Shown here: positions 37,501 to 49,707 of the stretch, piece after piece
Position numbering within the stretch: the stretch's first letter is position 1
Layout: each line of letters begins with the position of its first letter
Source of the DNA: Paramacrobiotus metropolitanus
Lineage: Eukaryota; Tardigrada; Eutardigrada; Parachela; Macrobiotidae
NCBI RefSeq assembly: GCF_019649055.1
Contig: NW_026570226.1
Coordinates: 248,001 to 312,000, forward strand
DNA: 64,000 nt
Direction of reading: 5' to 3'
The notes under the pieces: generated by a model
Seen by the model: only the letters and a program-made list of their open reading frames with translations
Databases searched by the model: none
Told to the model about the DNA's origin: nothing
Program-made: the position numbers and the translations under genes

Positions 37501-39710
37501 GTACTTGCATCAATACTTGTACAGAATATCATAGCGGTATATTAAAGCATGCCCTTCAGTACTTGTATATTATCATACTTTTAATAACTCTGCCACACGA
37601 TCAGTAGAAAATCGAAAAACTGTAGTCTTTTCTGACTGCTCAAGTAAATTGCTCGGGTGCATTTCCGTTAAATTAAACGTTACGGTTTTGGACAACACAG
37701 CGTACTAGAAATCGTTATTTATTTGCTGCTTTTTTGCAAACGTGTAGTATGTACACTACTACTGGATAAAAGTTATTAAAAGACAGATTTTTATGTACAT
37801 TGTAGCGACGGGGTGTAAAGTTGGCGATATAATTTATTCGCACGGCGATCACTGGAAAAATGGCTGCGCTGAAGAGTGCCACTGTCGACGAGGCATTATT
37901 ACATGTCGCGATCTCTGTTTGGAACACAAACGATCCCAGCCTCATCCTTCTTGCCAGTTTGTTAATATTAGCGGTAGCTGTTGTCCAGTATGGAATTGTC
38001 ATGAAGGTAATCTATAGAAACATTTTTTATTCCTCCATCAAGTTTGTTTTTTGGAATATTGACTAGTTTAAATTAACTGCTTTAGTTTCTGTAAAAACGC
38101 AACAAAGACCCAAAATGTAAAAAGTGTCTCATTCGTTAACTAATTTCGCTTTCTTTGCATATAAGTTTTATTGAAGTATTGTTTATACTTTGTGCATAAA
38201 GATGCTAGTTTGAAGTTGGCATTACAGGCGCGGCGGTACCGGTGCTTGATTACGCGCATGGACTTGACAACTCGATGATGAATCTTACTGCTGATTCCGT
38301 TACAAACTCCCAGGCTCGCTTGACGTGGCAGAAGCCGGCAGAATTACGAAATATTTTTGGTTTTACGGTGATTGTGGAGGAAGCCGTCATGGATCGGGAA
38401 TCGTACCGCGAAGCCAAGCTTGTTCATCCGGAAATCCAGGAATACATTATCCATGATTTAGCGCCCAATACACGCTACACAGCGACAATCAAAGCCATGG
38501 AAGACAGCGATCGCGTCGTTGCCAGTCAAAGTATTCAGTTCCAAACACTGGATGCTTCCGGTATGCGCAACCACATGTAGAACCATTAATAAATTAACGC
38601 ATCTATTTTCTATCTTCAAAACTCAGCATGAATTGCTAGTGATTACTTATTTAATTATTTAAAAGTCTAATACAGAGCATGTGCTTTTATTAGGCGGCAC
38701 TGGCAGTTTGCTTAGTTTTCCGTAATTTTGAATGCGTTTTGCGAATATGTACGAGTACTAATAGGTTTTTAATTTTTGAAGCACGATAACGATATCAAGA
38801 TATAATCCGGTTAAAACAGAAAACATTCTCTACGGTACCCGTAACAGATCTAGAAGCGGCATTTTCTGTTGAATTGCTAAAGAAATGTTTTGCTTTAAAA
38901 TCTCACGCCTGCGAATCTCGCCGGTTTGTGCCGAAATCCGCTTTCCGATTTCTTTCATGAGCGTTTGGCATTTTGCGGATATTAATTCTTATCGTGTTTA
39001 CTAATGCAGATGTCATGCTGATGCTGTGGTTAGCTTATATTGGTCCGGACAAAGCGGAAGCCATCTGGGAATGTCAGCACTGTGATGAATTCAAACATCT
39101 TAAATTGAGCCTGATTAGTGGCTCTAATTCGGAAGTGGCTGTGGGTGATGTAACACCCGGTCTCCCCAAGATTACACTGACTTCACTCCATCCCAAAGAA
39201 AATTACCAGCTCCTGTTAGAAGGCGTGACGGTTGCTGGACTCAGCGTTAAGTCGAACGTGATCGCCTTTTCTACGCGATCAGTGGCGGATTTTAACGGTA
39301 ATTGGGGTGCAAAGTTTCATTCAGGCTTCAGTCGTCACTGGTATATATTTTTTAACTTGAGGTCAATTTTTATAAGAGAAATTACAACGGCTGTAAAATC
39401 TAATCGTGATGGACTGTAATTATATGATGATACCGTATAGGCAAACCAATATTGATTTGTTTTCTTGTATATTACAGAAATTCCACGAGAATTCCAAAAT
39501 GTGACGGATGCCTCATCGCCGATTATGTTTGCTCTTGATACTCAACAGCAAAAACTTTCTACAGCATTAATTATTGTATCTGTGTTATGTACGCTATTTT
39601 TTGTAGCCTTCTTCATAGCTGCCGGTTTATGTTGTTATTACAGGAGAGCGTTAATTTTACAGAAAGCGAATGCTTACCAAACTTATTCAACAGATACTAT
39701 GTACAGGTGA
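31514..39710 (+). CDS. Type I membrane protein with six VWC and four FN3 modules
   Basis: Twelve exons join to 1050 residues: 31514-31727, 32359-32430, 33775-33917, 34016-34151, 34461-34943, 35724-36212, 36466-36807, 37053-37271, 37806-38006, 38228-38560, 39010-39297, 39478-39710. Order: signal peptide (cleavage near LITAQ), cysteine-rich IGFBP-like module (CNNCDC to TDTCDG), FN3 (exons 3-4), two VWC (exon 5), two VWC (exon 6), FN3 (exon 7), VWC (exon 8), VWC (exon 9), FN3 (exon 10), FN3 (exon 11), then a membrane helix (STALIIVSVLCTLFFVAFFI) and a short tail with tyrosines. All but one junction is phase 1, typical of shuffled extracellular modules. VWC modules often bind BMPs. The layout resembles the arthropod 'putative epidermal cell surface receptor'. 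The last exon could splice on through the GTGACG at 39707. Confidence 0.85.
37481..37571. repeat. Imperfect short repeat in intron 8 of the VWC/FN3 gene
   Basis: Three irregularly spaced copies of a motif like ACTTGTATAGAATATCA lie within about 90 bases. Confidence 0.5.
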
Positions 39711-41340
39711 CGAAAACTTTAACCTTTGGGATGATATTTGTGCACTACCGATGTTTTGTTGTTCATTAAACTACGATTAGTTTTCCCATAATTGTAGTCT
39801 TGATTTGCATACGAATGCCTGCAGTCACCAGTTTGACAGTACTATACTTGTTGTTAGTTATTTTCATCTTTTCTGTGCCACCCAATACTATCATATCGTT
39901 CGGTCTGGCTAAAGAGAACAATTTAATACGGTGATAGCTCGATCAGAAATGCAAAAGTAAGTACTATCAGTAACACAACACAGAACTCTTCAAAGCCTTG
40001 ACCTAGCTACAAACCGCGACAACCTTGCAAGCACTTCCTGGAGTTGCGTACCGGTACCGATGCCAAGTTGTCAACCAGTTGCAGCGTAGGGAACACCTGT
40101 AGCTACTAGTCTACCTACTGCATGGTAGGCATGTCGCGACCACGAAAAACTAAAACAGTGCGCATGAGACAAAAATAATAACAAGGTACTAGCTGTATTA
40201 TTAGGCCACATTATATTTTTTTTAATACGTACATACGATACTAAAGGGAAGTGACCTGGTAAATCTTTACCACTAGCATATTTATCCGGCCCGCTCACCG
40301 GTAAGCTTTTGCGATCCCCCGTTATTTACGTCGTCTATATCTATATATACATATATTACGTACATATATAGAATCATAGATATTGTATTGTACTATACGT
40401 TAGTATGCAACGGATTGGGCGCGAAACATCCGGTATGGGAGATTCGTGTAAAATAAGATCCTACAAGGATTACAATTTACAAACAGCCGCGGCAATAACC
40501 ACGAAAAACAACAAATGCAGTCCACAACAAAACGTACTCCACACGGACCACACTACAGAAATAAAAGTTTGGACAGTGCGCGAGTATTTACATTTGGTTT
40601 TTATCTATACTTATAAATTCTTAAATCTTGACAGTGGGGACTGTAGTGGTAACAATCACTGATTGTTAGTAACGATCAAGTTACCGCAGTGCACTTGCAA
40701 TACTTACAATTACAATTTGCAATTGCGCTGGCACAAATGAACATACAGCGGCCGGTGTAACAGTGACGCCGTTGAAGGTGATAACAGATTCGTTTACAAA
40801 CCGGCGCATAACATAAACATTTGAAACCACGGAAAGCCAGTCTACTGCTCTTATAGCTATTCTCTTAACGCTGCACTAAAAACAGTGTACATAAGCATAA
40901 ACACTGCACCGTCCCTGATCTTAATTTCGCGAGATCGTAAATTGTTATCTGGTATCAAACATCGCTGAGGAGGAAGTAACGTGGACTTGCAACCGGCGCT
41001 TATCTTTCGGTTCAGTTTAATGCACAGCAGCCCAGATCTTTCGTTTGACATCAGCTCGCTGCCGACTGTTTGATGGTTATACGGCACCACTAACAAACCC
41101 TGCTACTGACCTGTAATATATATAGTGCGCAGATGAAGTAGCGTTATTCCTACTGTCTGCCCGGTTCAACCAGCATTTTCTTCCAGGGGTACGTCTGCTA
41201 CCGGGACTTCTGGATTTGATAGCAGTCATATATTCATAGCCTGGCGACATAAAACTACTCGGGTCAGCTGCTTTAACCACCCGTTAGCGTTCAACATCCT
41301 GAAGCAGACAGCGTGATTATTACTGCGAATCATACACAAC
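39711..41340. other. Intergenic, with an AT-dinucleotide patch
   Basis: 3' UTR of the VWC/FN3 gene and upstream DNA of the next gene. A low-complexity TATA-rich patch lies at about 40335-40390. No other gene recognised. Confidence 0.5.
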
Positions 41341-41859
41341 ATGCACGGGCGGGATTCGTACAGGATGAGCACCGATTTCACATTCTGGCTCATCCTCTCC
41401 ATGTTGATCTGTCTGGTGGTCACTTCGGTTGTAATCTTGATTCGCGCCTGTATCAGCAGTAAATGTGACGCACTACAGGATTGTCTGCTCGGGCAGCGGG
41501 GCCGGCGGGCTGAACAGACCATCACATCACTCCAGAACGACAATCGGCGTCCGGTTCTGTATATTGTCTCACCGCACGTTGTCGTGGAAAGCGGCCATGA
41601 AGTCAGACGGATCGATCAGCCGGACGCAACCGGATATCCGCAAGAAGCGCCGCCTATTGACGGACTGGGTTACACTGCCCTCTTGACCACGCCTCCGCCG
41701 GCCTACGAGCCTCCACCGGGCTACACGACCCCGGTGCACCTGAAAAAAGGGAATATTCGTCGTTCGGCATCATGTGCTTCGGTGTCGTCGGCGACCAGTG
41801 CATGGCGCCATGCTGTCCGTAATAATCTCCCTTCATCGTCTACCTCGCAGTGGATTTAA
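41341..41859 (+). CDS. Single-pass membrane protein with two PPxY motifs
   Basis: A single exon of 172 residues. A short basic N-terminus is followed by one hydrophobic helix at about residues 13-34 (FTFWLILSMLICLVVTSVVI), then a cysteine pair and a long cytosolic tail. The tail has two PY motifs, PPAY (119-122) and PPGY (125-128), which bind WW domains of Nedd4-family ubiquitin ligases, and a basic-serine site (IRRSASCAS). The layout resembles small adaptors such as Commissureless or Ndfip that bring Nedd4 ligases to membrane cargo, but I see no family-level match. A second Met at residue 9 could also be the start. Poly(A) signals lie at 42174-42179 and 42187-42192. Confidence 0.6.
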   Translation: MHGRDSYRMSTDFTFWLILSMLICLVVTSVVILIRACISSKCDALQDCLLGQRGRRAEQTITSLQNDNRRPVLYIVSPHVVVESGHEVRRIDQPDATGYPQEAPPIDGLGYTALLTTPPPAYEPPPGYTTPVHLKKGNIRRSASCASVSSATSAWRHAVRNNLPSSSTSQWI

Positions 41860-43692
41860 TGCCCCAAAATTTTTATGGATTTGATTGTCAAAGTATTGCA
41901 ACAGCCTACCCACGTCAACAACGTGGGCATTCCGACAATTAAAACGCAACTGCACATGCGGTCTCGTTACCATCAGGATCCTAGAATTTTTTCTAACAGT
42001 CTTTCAGAATTCAGAATCCCGTGTACTTCTTTTTAGTATACTTGACAAGGAGATAATATGATATGATATTTTCCTTCCTCTCCAGGTTATAATTGCAACT
42101 GCAGATCAAATTTTTCGTACTCGTATTGAAACAGCAAATTAAAGATAGCTGGTGATGGTTGTGGCTCATGCATAATAAAGACAAAGAATAAATGTACAGT
42201 ACGAGTACTCATGATTACATTTTTAGTAAATAAGTAAATACAGTACGTATTATTCTATATGAATAATATGATTATATCACATTAGAGTTATTCTCAATGG
42301 AACAGACGTCAGATCATATTTTTACAAGACCCTATGATATTACATATTTACTTTGACGCTGAAGTTTGTCTTTTCGGCTTCGAAATCGATTATATGGTAG
42401 AAAGAAATATCCCTTAATATTATAAGTTAAATAATTCTTTCCAAAAGCGAGCAAGACTAACGTACGACGTCTTGGCATCACTCGGGAAGAACCCACTTCC
42501 GATTCCAAAATCAACCATTTTACACTAATTATAAGGCCTTTTTCGTCACAGAGAAAACAGTTCGAGTACCTAATATCTATGCGTCTAAATTTAAATGGTT
42601 GGCTAATAGCTACAGTAACCAGTAAGTTTGCCGCATGCTACTCTAGACTACGAAAGCTTGTCGGCTATTTTGCCCCTGTTTTTAGTCACAATTAAGCGGA
42701 AATGTCCAACCAAGAAATCACAATCGGGCAATTTTTTCTGGTCACAATCCCTGAAAGAATTTGGTGAACAGAATTATGACGGGCATTTTAGCCGTCCTGG
42801 GACGTGACCGAAGGCCAGTTGGTTGTAATAGGTACTCGTATATATAATATATTTGTACGCTGTGGGCCTGCCGCCTTTGGTGTGGTCCCACAGAAAACCG
42901 AGTTCGCTACTTCGCTTACCATTAGCGCTGTGAGATCGTGAGAAACATAAAAATTGTCAAAATTTTAGAAGCGTTGAGAATATCATGTTTTCCTGCCTAG
43001 CATTATACGAAACCGTTCGTGCCAGTCATAGGCCGGCAGCATAGTCAGGACTCAGCGAGCGAATTCGCTACAATACTGTGGCAAAATAGTAAAATACTGT
43101 TTTACCACAAACCGAGTGCTTTTTGAAGTATTTATTTTTCTTTTAGTACGAGTACTTTGCCGCAAAAAAATTGGGAGAAATCACAGGGTCCGGGCAAACT
43201 CCCTAGGCGGCGGGTGAAACTGTGCGCTACGCAACAGATGCTGTACTGTCTGTAGTTTAATGGCTGCATCAAATGCATTTAAACCGTACAACCACATACT
43301 TGTAAAGTTGCGCAGTGTGGGTGATGGGTACTTTGTATGTATGCACTATGCAATGCAACTGCAATGCAATATGCAACTGCAGCAAGTATTGTATGCGTAT
43401 ATCTATATCCGTAACCGTAAGCGCGTATATCACGTGTAATCGCATAGCGAAGCACGAACACTGTTCGTTTACTCGTGACTCCGTCTTTCCCTTTTGAATT
43501 TCTACGGGTTAATCTCCTGCACCTGGGACATAACCTTAACAAGTGTTGGATACTTATTGTTTTTGCAAACGAAACAATCCTAAACGCATGTGGAAGGCAT
43601 TTCTTAGATGTAAAAAGCTGTTAGACTGTTAGTTTGCCGTTCCATTGATTGCAAGGATTGTACTTACTTTTCTTGCACCCGCACTTGGTAGT
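41860..43692. other. Intergenic 3' UTR and promoter DNA
   Basis: AATAAA at 42174-42179 and 42187-42192 probably end the PPxY gene transcript. A simple ATGCAA-rich patch lies at about 43335-43385. No gene recognised. Confidence 0.5.
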
Positions 43693-46600
43693 ATGACGGG
43701 CTTTGAAGAGACTGAGAGTGGTGCAGCACCAGCCCAGAAGCGCAAAGCTTCGCAGATCCTTGATCAGATTCTGTCCATAAAAAAACCGAAGTCTTCACAG
43801 CAGCATGATTCCGTTGAAGTGACCCGAGTAGCGCTATCCAGGAGGCGATCCACGCGAACGGTAAGTGCAATGCCGTATAAGTCCCGTGTTGCAGTACGCA
43901 TTCGTTGCAGTACGCATTTGTACGCATATGAATGTGTCATCCCAACAACGGCGAATAATGAATTATGACGACTGCCGTGTTGTTCCTTACGTAAGTAACC
44001 ATGACCTTTTGTGTCGTTTCCGGGTGGAACACCTAATATATTGTTCGTAATTGTTTAGAAAAACGAACTTTCGAAAATAATGTAGTTGCTGGTATGAGCG
44101 AAGCAGTTCGTAAAAGAATTTACGTGGATCTTGCGCGCGAGTTTTATTATTTTGTGACTTATGGAACTAATGCTAATGACGTTCACTACAGTAGTTTGGT
44201 ACTTTAGGAAATAATTATAGAATACTTAGTTTACTGTTTCGAAATAATGGGTTGGTTAAGTGTTGACTACTCGTATTGTTAATCGTAGAACTACTATCGT
44301 AGTTCTTGTAGATTTTAGGTTCCAGTCAGAATATACGTATGTAGGTTTTCGGTTCAAATCAGAATACAGTTTCTTGTAATGCTCTTCCAGTATTTACACT
44401 GCTGTATTTCAGAGTTTGCTTGCTGTAAGCTGTTAACTATGCTGGTTATTGATATCGTAATCTGTGAGGCTCGTCGCGGCTCCTATACATTGTGCGATAC
44501 GAGTACTTCATGTGCTTTATTTCGTGGACCTTTTGTACGCGATGCGTGCAGAAGTTGTGATAATGGCGTCGCTGTTTTTGTTCTTTTAGTTATACTTTTT
44601 TATTTGTTTTTAGTTCTTGACTAATTAGAATATAAAGGCACTCTAGCATATTAAATACGGTATAATGATAAAACAACTACTCGTAGATAACACCCTTGGA
44701 AACGCATCTGCCAGTAATACCTGTTCGGTCGTTTTAGATGTTGAAAATTTTAAAAAAAGTCGTATCTATAATACCCTCAGCGCTGCTTTATCCAAATAAT
44801 TACACGGACAGCTATATATAGCTACAATTTTACTATTGCTTATGAAATTGTGAATGCTCCCGAATTAATTGCAGCGTACTTCGCAAGTCACACGCTTGCA
44901 ATTGTTGAACTGATCAGTTGTTGAACTGATTCGCTTGCAATCGTTGATTGATTTAATCACGGTAATGTATCCGATGTTCTCGGTGCTAAACCATGAAAGT
45001 GGACAGTTTAGATATGTGTCGTTTCAATGCACCAAAATATTCAGGATGTAACTGAATAATTCTTTTTGGGCGAGTACTTACTCTATCGTACTGGCGTAAT
45101 ATGTTTCTTGACGTCCTCCATACACACAGAATACGGTAATGTTGACATAAATTCTTTGCCTGTGTAAGTTCAGCATGGCTATTTGGTTTTTTACACAGTT
45201 TGGAAAGCGTCGTAAGACAAAGAAACGCTCCGGTTATCCAGATGCTGCAGTTGTGCGGAAGAAAAGGGCGGTTGGGATTTCTCTTTGCAGCGAATGTTCT
45301 AAAGAAGCAGAAGCAGGAGCCATTATTGCCGACTGGTTAACTTGCACGTTGTGTTCTGCAATCGGTATTGCTTCTGCCTTCCTTTTAAGTTAATGCCCAT
45401 TATTAGCATCATTTTATTGTTTTTTGTTTGTGTGTCTTTTACCTTTTTTTACAGCTCATTTGGAGTGCGCTCCTAATATCGCAAATAGTCCTGGTGATCT
45501 CAAAGAAAAATTCTACTGCTTAGCGTGCAGAACGTGCACCGTGTGTAAAAATAGTACCGTCCTCCCTGAAAATTCGGTACGTGCACTGTGCATTGTGGAC
45601 TGTAATCGTAAGGATATGTAGATTTGGATTGGCATTCGTAGGATCTCCTCAACTGTTGCAAGTGCTACAAGGCTTGCCATGCAAATTGCGATGCCGGTAA
45701 TGAGAAAATCGATAACGTCAAAGGTAAGAGCTACCATAGAGATGTATAGACTATGCATGTGATCTGGAAAAATAGTAACAAGTAAAGTTTTCTTGGATAA
45801 CAAATGTACTCCAGTGAATTGTGGTAAATAAAACGGTTAACAATGTTTTGAAATGGACAAAATGTTTTAATTTTTTAAGTATTTTGTTGTAACTTTTGTT
45901 ATTTTATTTACTTCCGCTTTCCAAGTTTGTTTTTTATTGTCACAGGTTGGCTTTGCGGTAACTGTCGGAAAGACTGTAGTGAGAATGATACCATCTCAAC
46001 CAATTGCAAACTGATTTGCAGTAAGTACAAATGAAACAGTCAAAACATGCCTTTTTTGTCGTGGGCTTGAGTAAATCATTTTTCTTTTATAGCTGACACC
46101 AAAAGACCAGGGTCGGCGTCTGTTTCTTCCAGCACCTCTTCGTCAGTGGACAGTTTACACATTCCCAAAATGCTGAAAAAGAAGATGGATGTACACGAGT
46201 CTTTCGCGGCTTTGCTCAACGCTGTCGCATCTGGTACTTTTTTATGCGGTTTTAATTCTTAATCGACAAAAGCTCACCTTGGACATATTAATGAAATAGG
46301 AGGAGAACGTGGGCGGCCATCGAAAAATGACGAAAGAGGATCCGTTTATCCACAATCTTTGTAAGTACCGTTCATATTCGTGTTAGTGGTGCCACTGTTA
46401 AACTTTGCTTCTTGCGACCTTCATTTATCACTTATTATATTTAATATTTCTGTTTAGAATTTCTTTAATTTAATTTCTTGCCTGTTTTGTCCATCTAGTT
46501 TAAAACTTAATAATCCACGAAAGATTTTTTCTAGCTGAACAAATTTGCGGTGCAGCTGTAATGTGACGAAGAAAACAAAAAATATGATTTGGAAGTTTAC

Positions 46601-47164
46601 AGAATTCGGAAAAGAACTTTTTAAAAAATTTAATTTGTGCAGCTCGTATATTAAGTGCTTGACATTCTAGCAGCGTACTGTTGTGTGCAATACCTGCGAC
46701 AGCTAGTTTACTGCAAAAAACATTTTGCAGAGACAGCGCGGCTTTGGATTTTAGTGAGGGCACAATGGCTGAAATTGCCAAACGCGCAGTTAGTGCAATA
46801 CGCTCCAACCAACATCAACCACTCAGTCCTGAGCAAATTACCATCGTTAAATCGTGGTCGGTTGATGATCTTGCTCAAAAGATTAATCAGAAGAAGCTTG
46901 CCGTTTGTTCTGAGGCGGTGATTCGCCAGGTAATGGATTGTGACCAATTTAGCTATGTTCCTAAACGCTTGTTATGCTGCTTTCTGATGTAATAATTTTA
47001 TAAATACCCATTGGCCGTTGAGTATCACTTTGCTGCAGTGCATCGACGGCGAAGCATTGTTATTGCTGATTCGAGAAGATGTGGTACGGCATTTTGGAAT
47101 CCCCTTAGTGCATGGACTGAAATTGTGGCGGGCACTCTGCGAAATTGTTGCGGATGTCACGTAA
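43693..47164 (+). CDS. Nuclear protein with double PHD finger, AT-hook and SAM domain
   Basis: Nine exons (43693-43860, 45199-45364, 45455-45576, 45642-45723, 45946-46020, 46093-46233, 46300-46360, 46755-46929, 47039-47164) join to 371 residues. A basic N-terminus with KRKASQIL is followed by a tandem PHD finger at residues 86-186: C86-C89-C105-C108-H113-C116-C133-C136, then C139-C142-C157-C160-H165-C168-C183-C186. The spacing matches the DPF/KAT6/PHF10 type that reads acylated histone H3. A Ser-rich linker leads to an AT-hook (RGRP, 255-258). A SAM domain occupies about 303-370 (WSVDDL, IDGEALLLL, GLKLWRALCEIV), close to the SAMD1/Polycomb SAM type. The protein is probably a chromatin reader or scaffold. 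Splices in exons 2 and 4 were chosen to keep zinc-ligand spacing. Exon 1 is the least certain. Confidence 0.8.
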
Positions 47165-47858
47165 TGTTTTGGTTTTTAGAATTAGCTTTTCTGTTTATCA
47201 AGATTTTGTTTTGCTTGGTACGACCTTGTCCTTTCTTACATGGATGCAGTTTTTCGCCACTTTGCTGTGGATGTTAGAGGTTGCGATTTTACGGTTATGT
47301 TTCTGTTTAGCATGAACGCAGTGCCAATGTGCACAGTACGCTCATTCTGAGCTTACCATGTTTGTAGTTTACGTTACTTTTGTAACAGTACTCCGAAATC
47401 TGTGTACAATAACATTTAGGACCCTTACTGAACGCGTTCAATTGGTCCGCGCGAACTTTATTAAATTTGTGTTGCCGCACCAGCAATACTTCTTATATAC
47501 TGTACCTACATGTATTGGCTCAGTTCCCAGTTGGATTACTACACTCACAAAAATGTAGGTGCAGTACTTTTATTACTGGCGTTGCTGTGTATATTTTGAA
47601 AAAAATCAAACATCTAGTTGCAGGGGTTTAGATTTGAAATAAACTATTCAAGCCAGGCATTTTTAATATCTTAGCTTACATAGACTCGCGCACAGAACTA
47701 ATGATAAAGAGTAATCTCGCAGACTTCCTAACATTGCCTGACAAATTTACAATTAAGTAGATAATCCATTCATTTGTAAGCACTGTCGCGGAAGCATTGA
47801 CATACTAGATTCTGCTGGTCGTCTTCGAAAACGAAATTTCTGTATACATCTAATGTAT
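47165..47858. other. Convergent intergenic region
   Basis: 3' UTR of the PHD/SAM gene and downstream DNA of the small secreted gene on the other strand. No coding or repeat recognised. Confidence 0.5.
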
Positions 47859-49707
47859 TTAGGAACCACTTCCGCCTCGGCCCGAGCTAACAATTTGTTG
47901 TGTCGGCTGGCTCTGGCCCATGGCAGATATCATCTGCAAATAGATAAAACAATATCGTTATGGAATGAACCCTTTGTCCCAAATTTATGCAATTCTGATG
48001 TTTTCCAAGAAAAATTTACCGCGGCAAGCATGGCGTTGTTGTTTCCTGAACCTCCAGCATCTTGACGTCCCGCGCCGCCACCATTGCCCATCATCTTAAC
48101 ACATCGCATCATTAGCAAACTTTCAAAATTTAGCCACGGTAATTTGTACTACTTTGTTTCAAAGTTTCTGATGATTTATTAAAGTGTTTCAGGAGGTGAT
48201 ATATATATATAGTAAAAATAACTCCCGTTATTTTTTGTCATCAGCGGAGAAAGCAATATTATGACAGAGTGTAGCCGAAGGAGGAATGAAACTTACCGAC
48301 ATCAACAAAGGCATCTGTAAATCAAATCGGAAGAAGTTTAATTTCGTTCTATTGTTATGCATTTACTCAGCGAAATTCACTGGTCACACAAAAACAAACA
48401 CTAAAGTACTGAAAGTGAACAGTCATAATCGACGCGGACTAACCATGGAGGCAAAGTTGTTTTGAGGCTGCATTTGTACGAAGCCACCACTACTATGATG
48501 GGAACGGTTCAGAACACTTTTGGTTTTTTTGTCGGTTGTTGCGTTGCTCGGCTTTTCCACCCCAGTAAACCATTGTCCGTTTTCTGTTGAACATGACGGA
48601 TATGAAGCCGGCAATCATAGTTGCTGTGTCTCCGCACAGAAGAACTTACCATCGCGGTGGATATGCACTGCAATGCAATCAGGGTTGTAATTAATTTTGA
48701 TCTGTGCTTCCGTTTTTTACGTCCAGACTCTGGATATGAAAAAAGCTAAATGCGGATGAAAATTCCCACAACTTACTGATGGTGTTGTTGTTCAAATGGA
48801 ATTTGCCTATAAAACGCAGAAACGGGATCGTTAAGTTGCGACCAGTGATGATTGTCCGTAAATCCACATTGTTTGTTGAGCTTTTTTTATTTTCGACAAA
48901 CTGAACTAGCACTGATACTGCTTTACAATTTACATATTGTATTCCTACGAAAGCACATGCTAGCTGCTTATAGCAATTAGCTGCTTATAGCAATTAGCTG
49001 CAATACAGTATGTACTTAAATTATTGCAAATTTGCAATGAAATGATAAAGTACCAGTTTTATATTATTGCAGCGAATCGTAAAGTAAGTATAATTGCTTT
49101 ATAATTTCAAATTCCGGAGCTGACCTTTGAAAGCTTTGCTGGGCTTTGGACCCTGGGGGTGGCTATGATTATGGCTATGATTGTAGCCATGGGACGTCGC
49201 ATTCTTGCTGCTTGGATCTGCTCCATGAGCCTGTAAGTGGTAAACACACGTTTAATTAAAGTACAGTACTTTGAACAAAACAGCTGCCCGGTAAGTGTAA
49301 TTTTGTATGATCTATATGAAAACAAAGAAATAACAACTACAACGTAATTATGACTGTGACTAAAACTACAACATGATTAAATTACATCATGATTATGACA
49401 AATAGCTACCCGGTGATATTTTTTGGATGATCCTTATAAAATCAAAGGAAAAACTACAACACGATTATGACTGTGTTCTTAATCGTCTTTATACACCGCT
49501 TTTATAGCGAAATTTGATTACTTTAGTGCTGTAATAATTACCGTTGACGGTAATTCCACGTCAAAAAATACGACTACGTCATGATTAATATAGAAATCAA
49601 GTACGAGTACTGGATTTAACGCGGCAGTATAAAAGTATACTTACTGGACTGAAGAAAACTGCCAAAACACATCCGACAACGGCTGTCAAAATTAGTGACT
49701 TCAGCAT
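47859..49707 (-). CDS. Orphan small secreted His/Gly/Asn-rich protein
   Basis: Proposed exons in reading order are 49707-49645, 49230-49125, 48667-48650, 48583-48444, 48094-48020 and 47933-47859, summing to 158 residues in frame. Exon 1 is a clear signal peptide (MLKSLILTAVVGCVLAVFF) ending in a perfect GTAAGT donor. Exon 2 has a His-rich run (HGYNHSHNHSHPQG). Exon 5 is Gly/Asn-rich (GNGGGAGRQDAGGSGNNN) and exon 6 ends GRGGSGS. I do not recognise a family. The His run may bind metal; the rest looks disordered. The middle is uncertain: the 18-base third exon could be replaced by a longer exon beginning near 48727 after a strong acceptor, which gives a basic segment (SGRKKRKHRSK). Confidence 0.5.
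48961..48994. repeat. 17-bp tandem duplication
   Basis: Two identical copies of TAGCTGCTTATAGCAAT followed by a partial third copy, in an intron of the small secreted gene. Confidence 0.85.

Noticed and set aside
44345-44372. GGTTCAAATC resembling a tRNA B box (also at 56768-56780)
   Set aside because: No A box or cloverleaf at the right distance in either place; I find no tRNA gene in the window.
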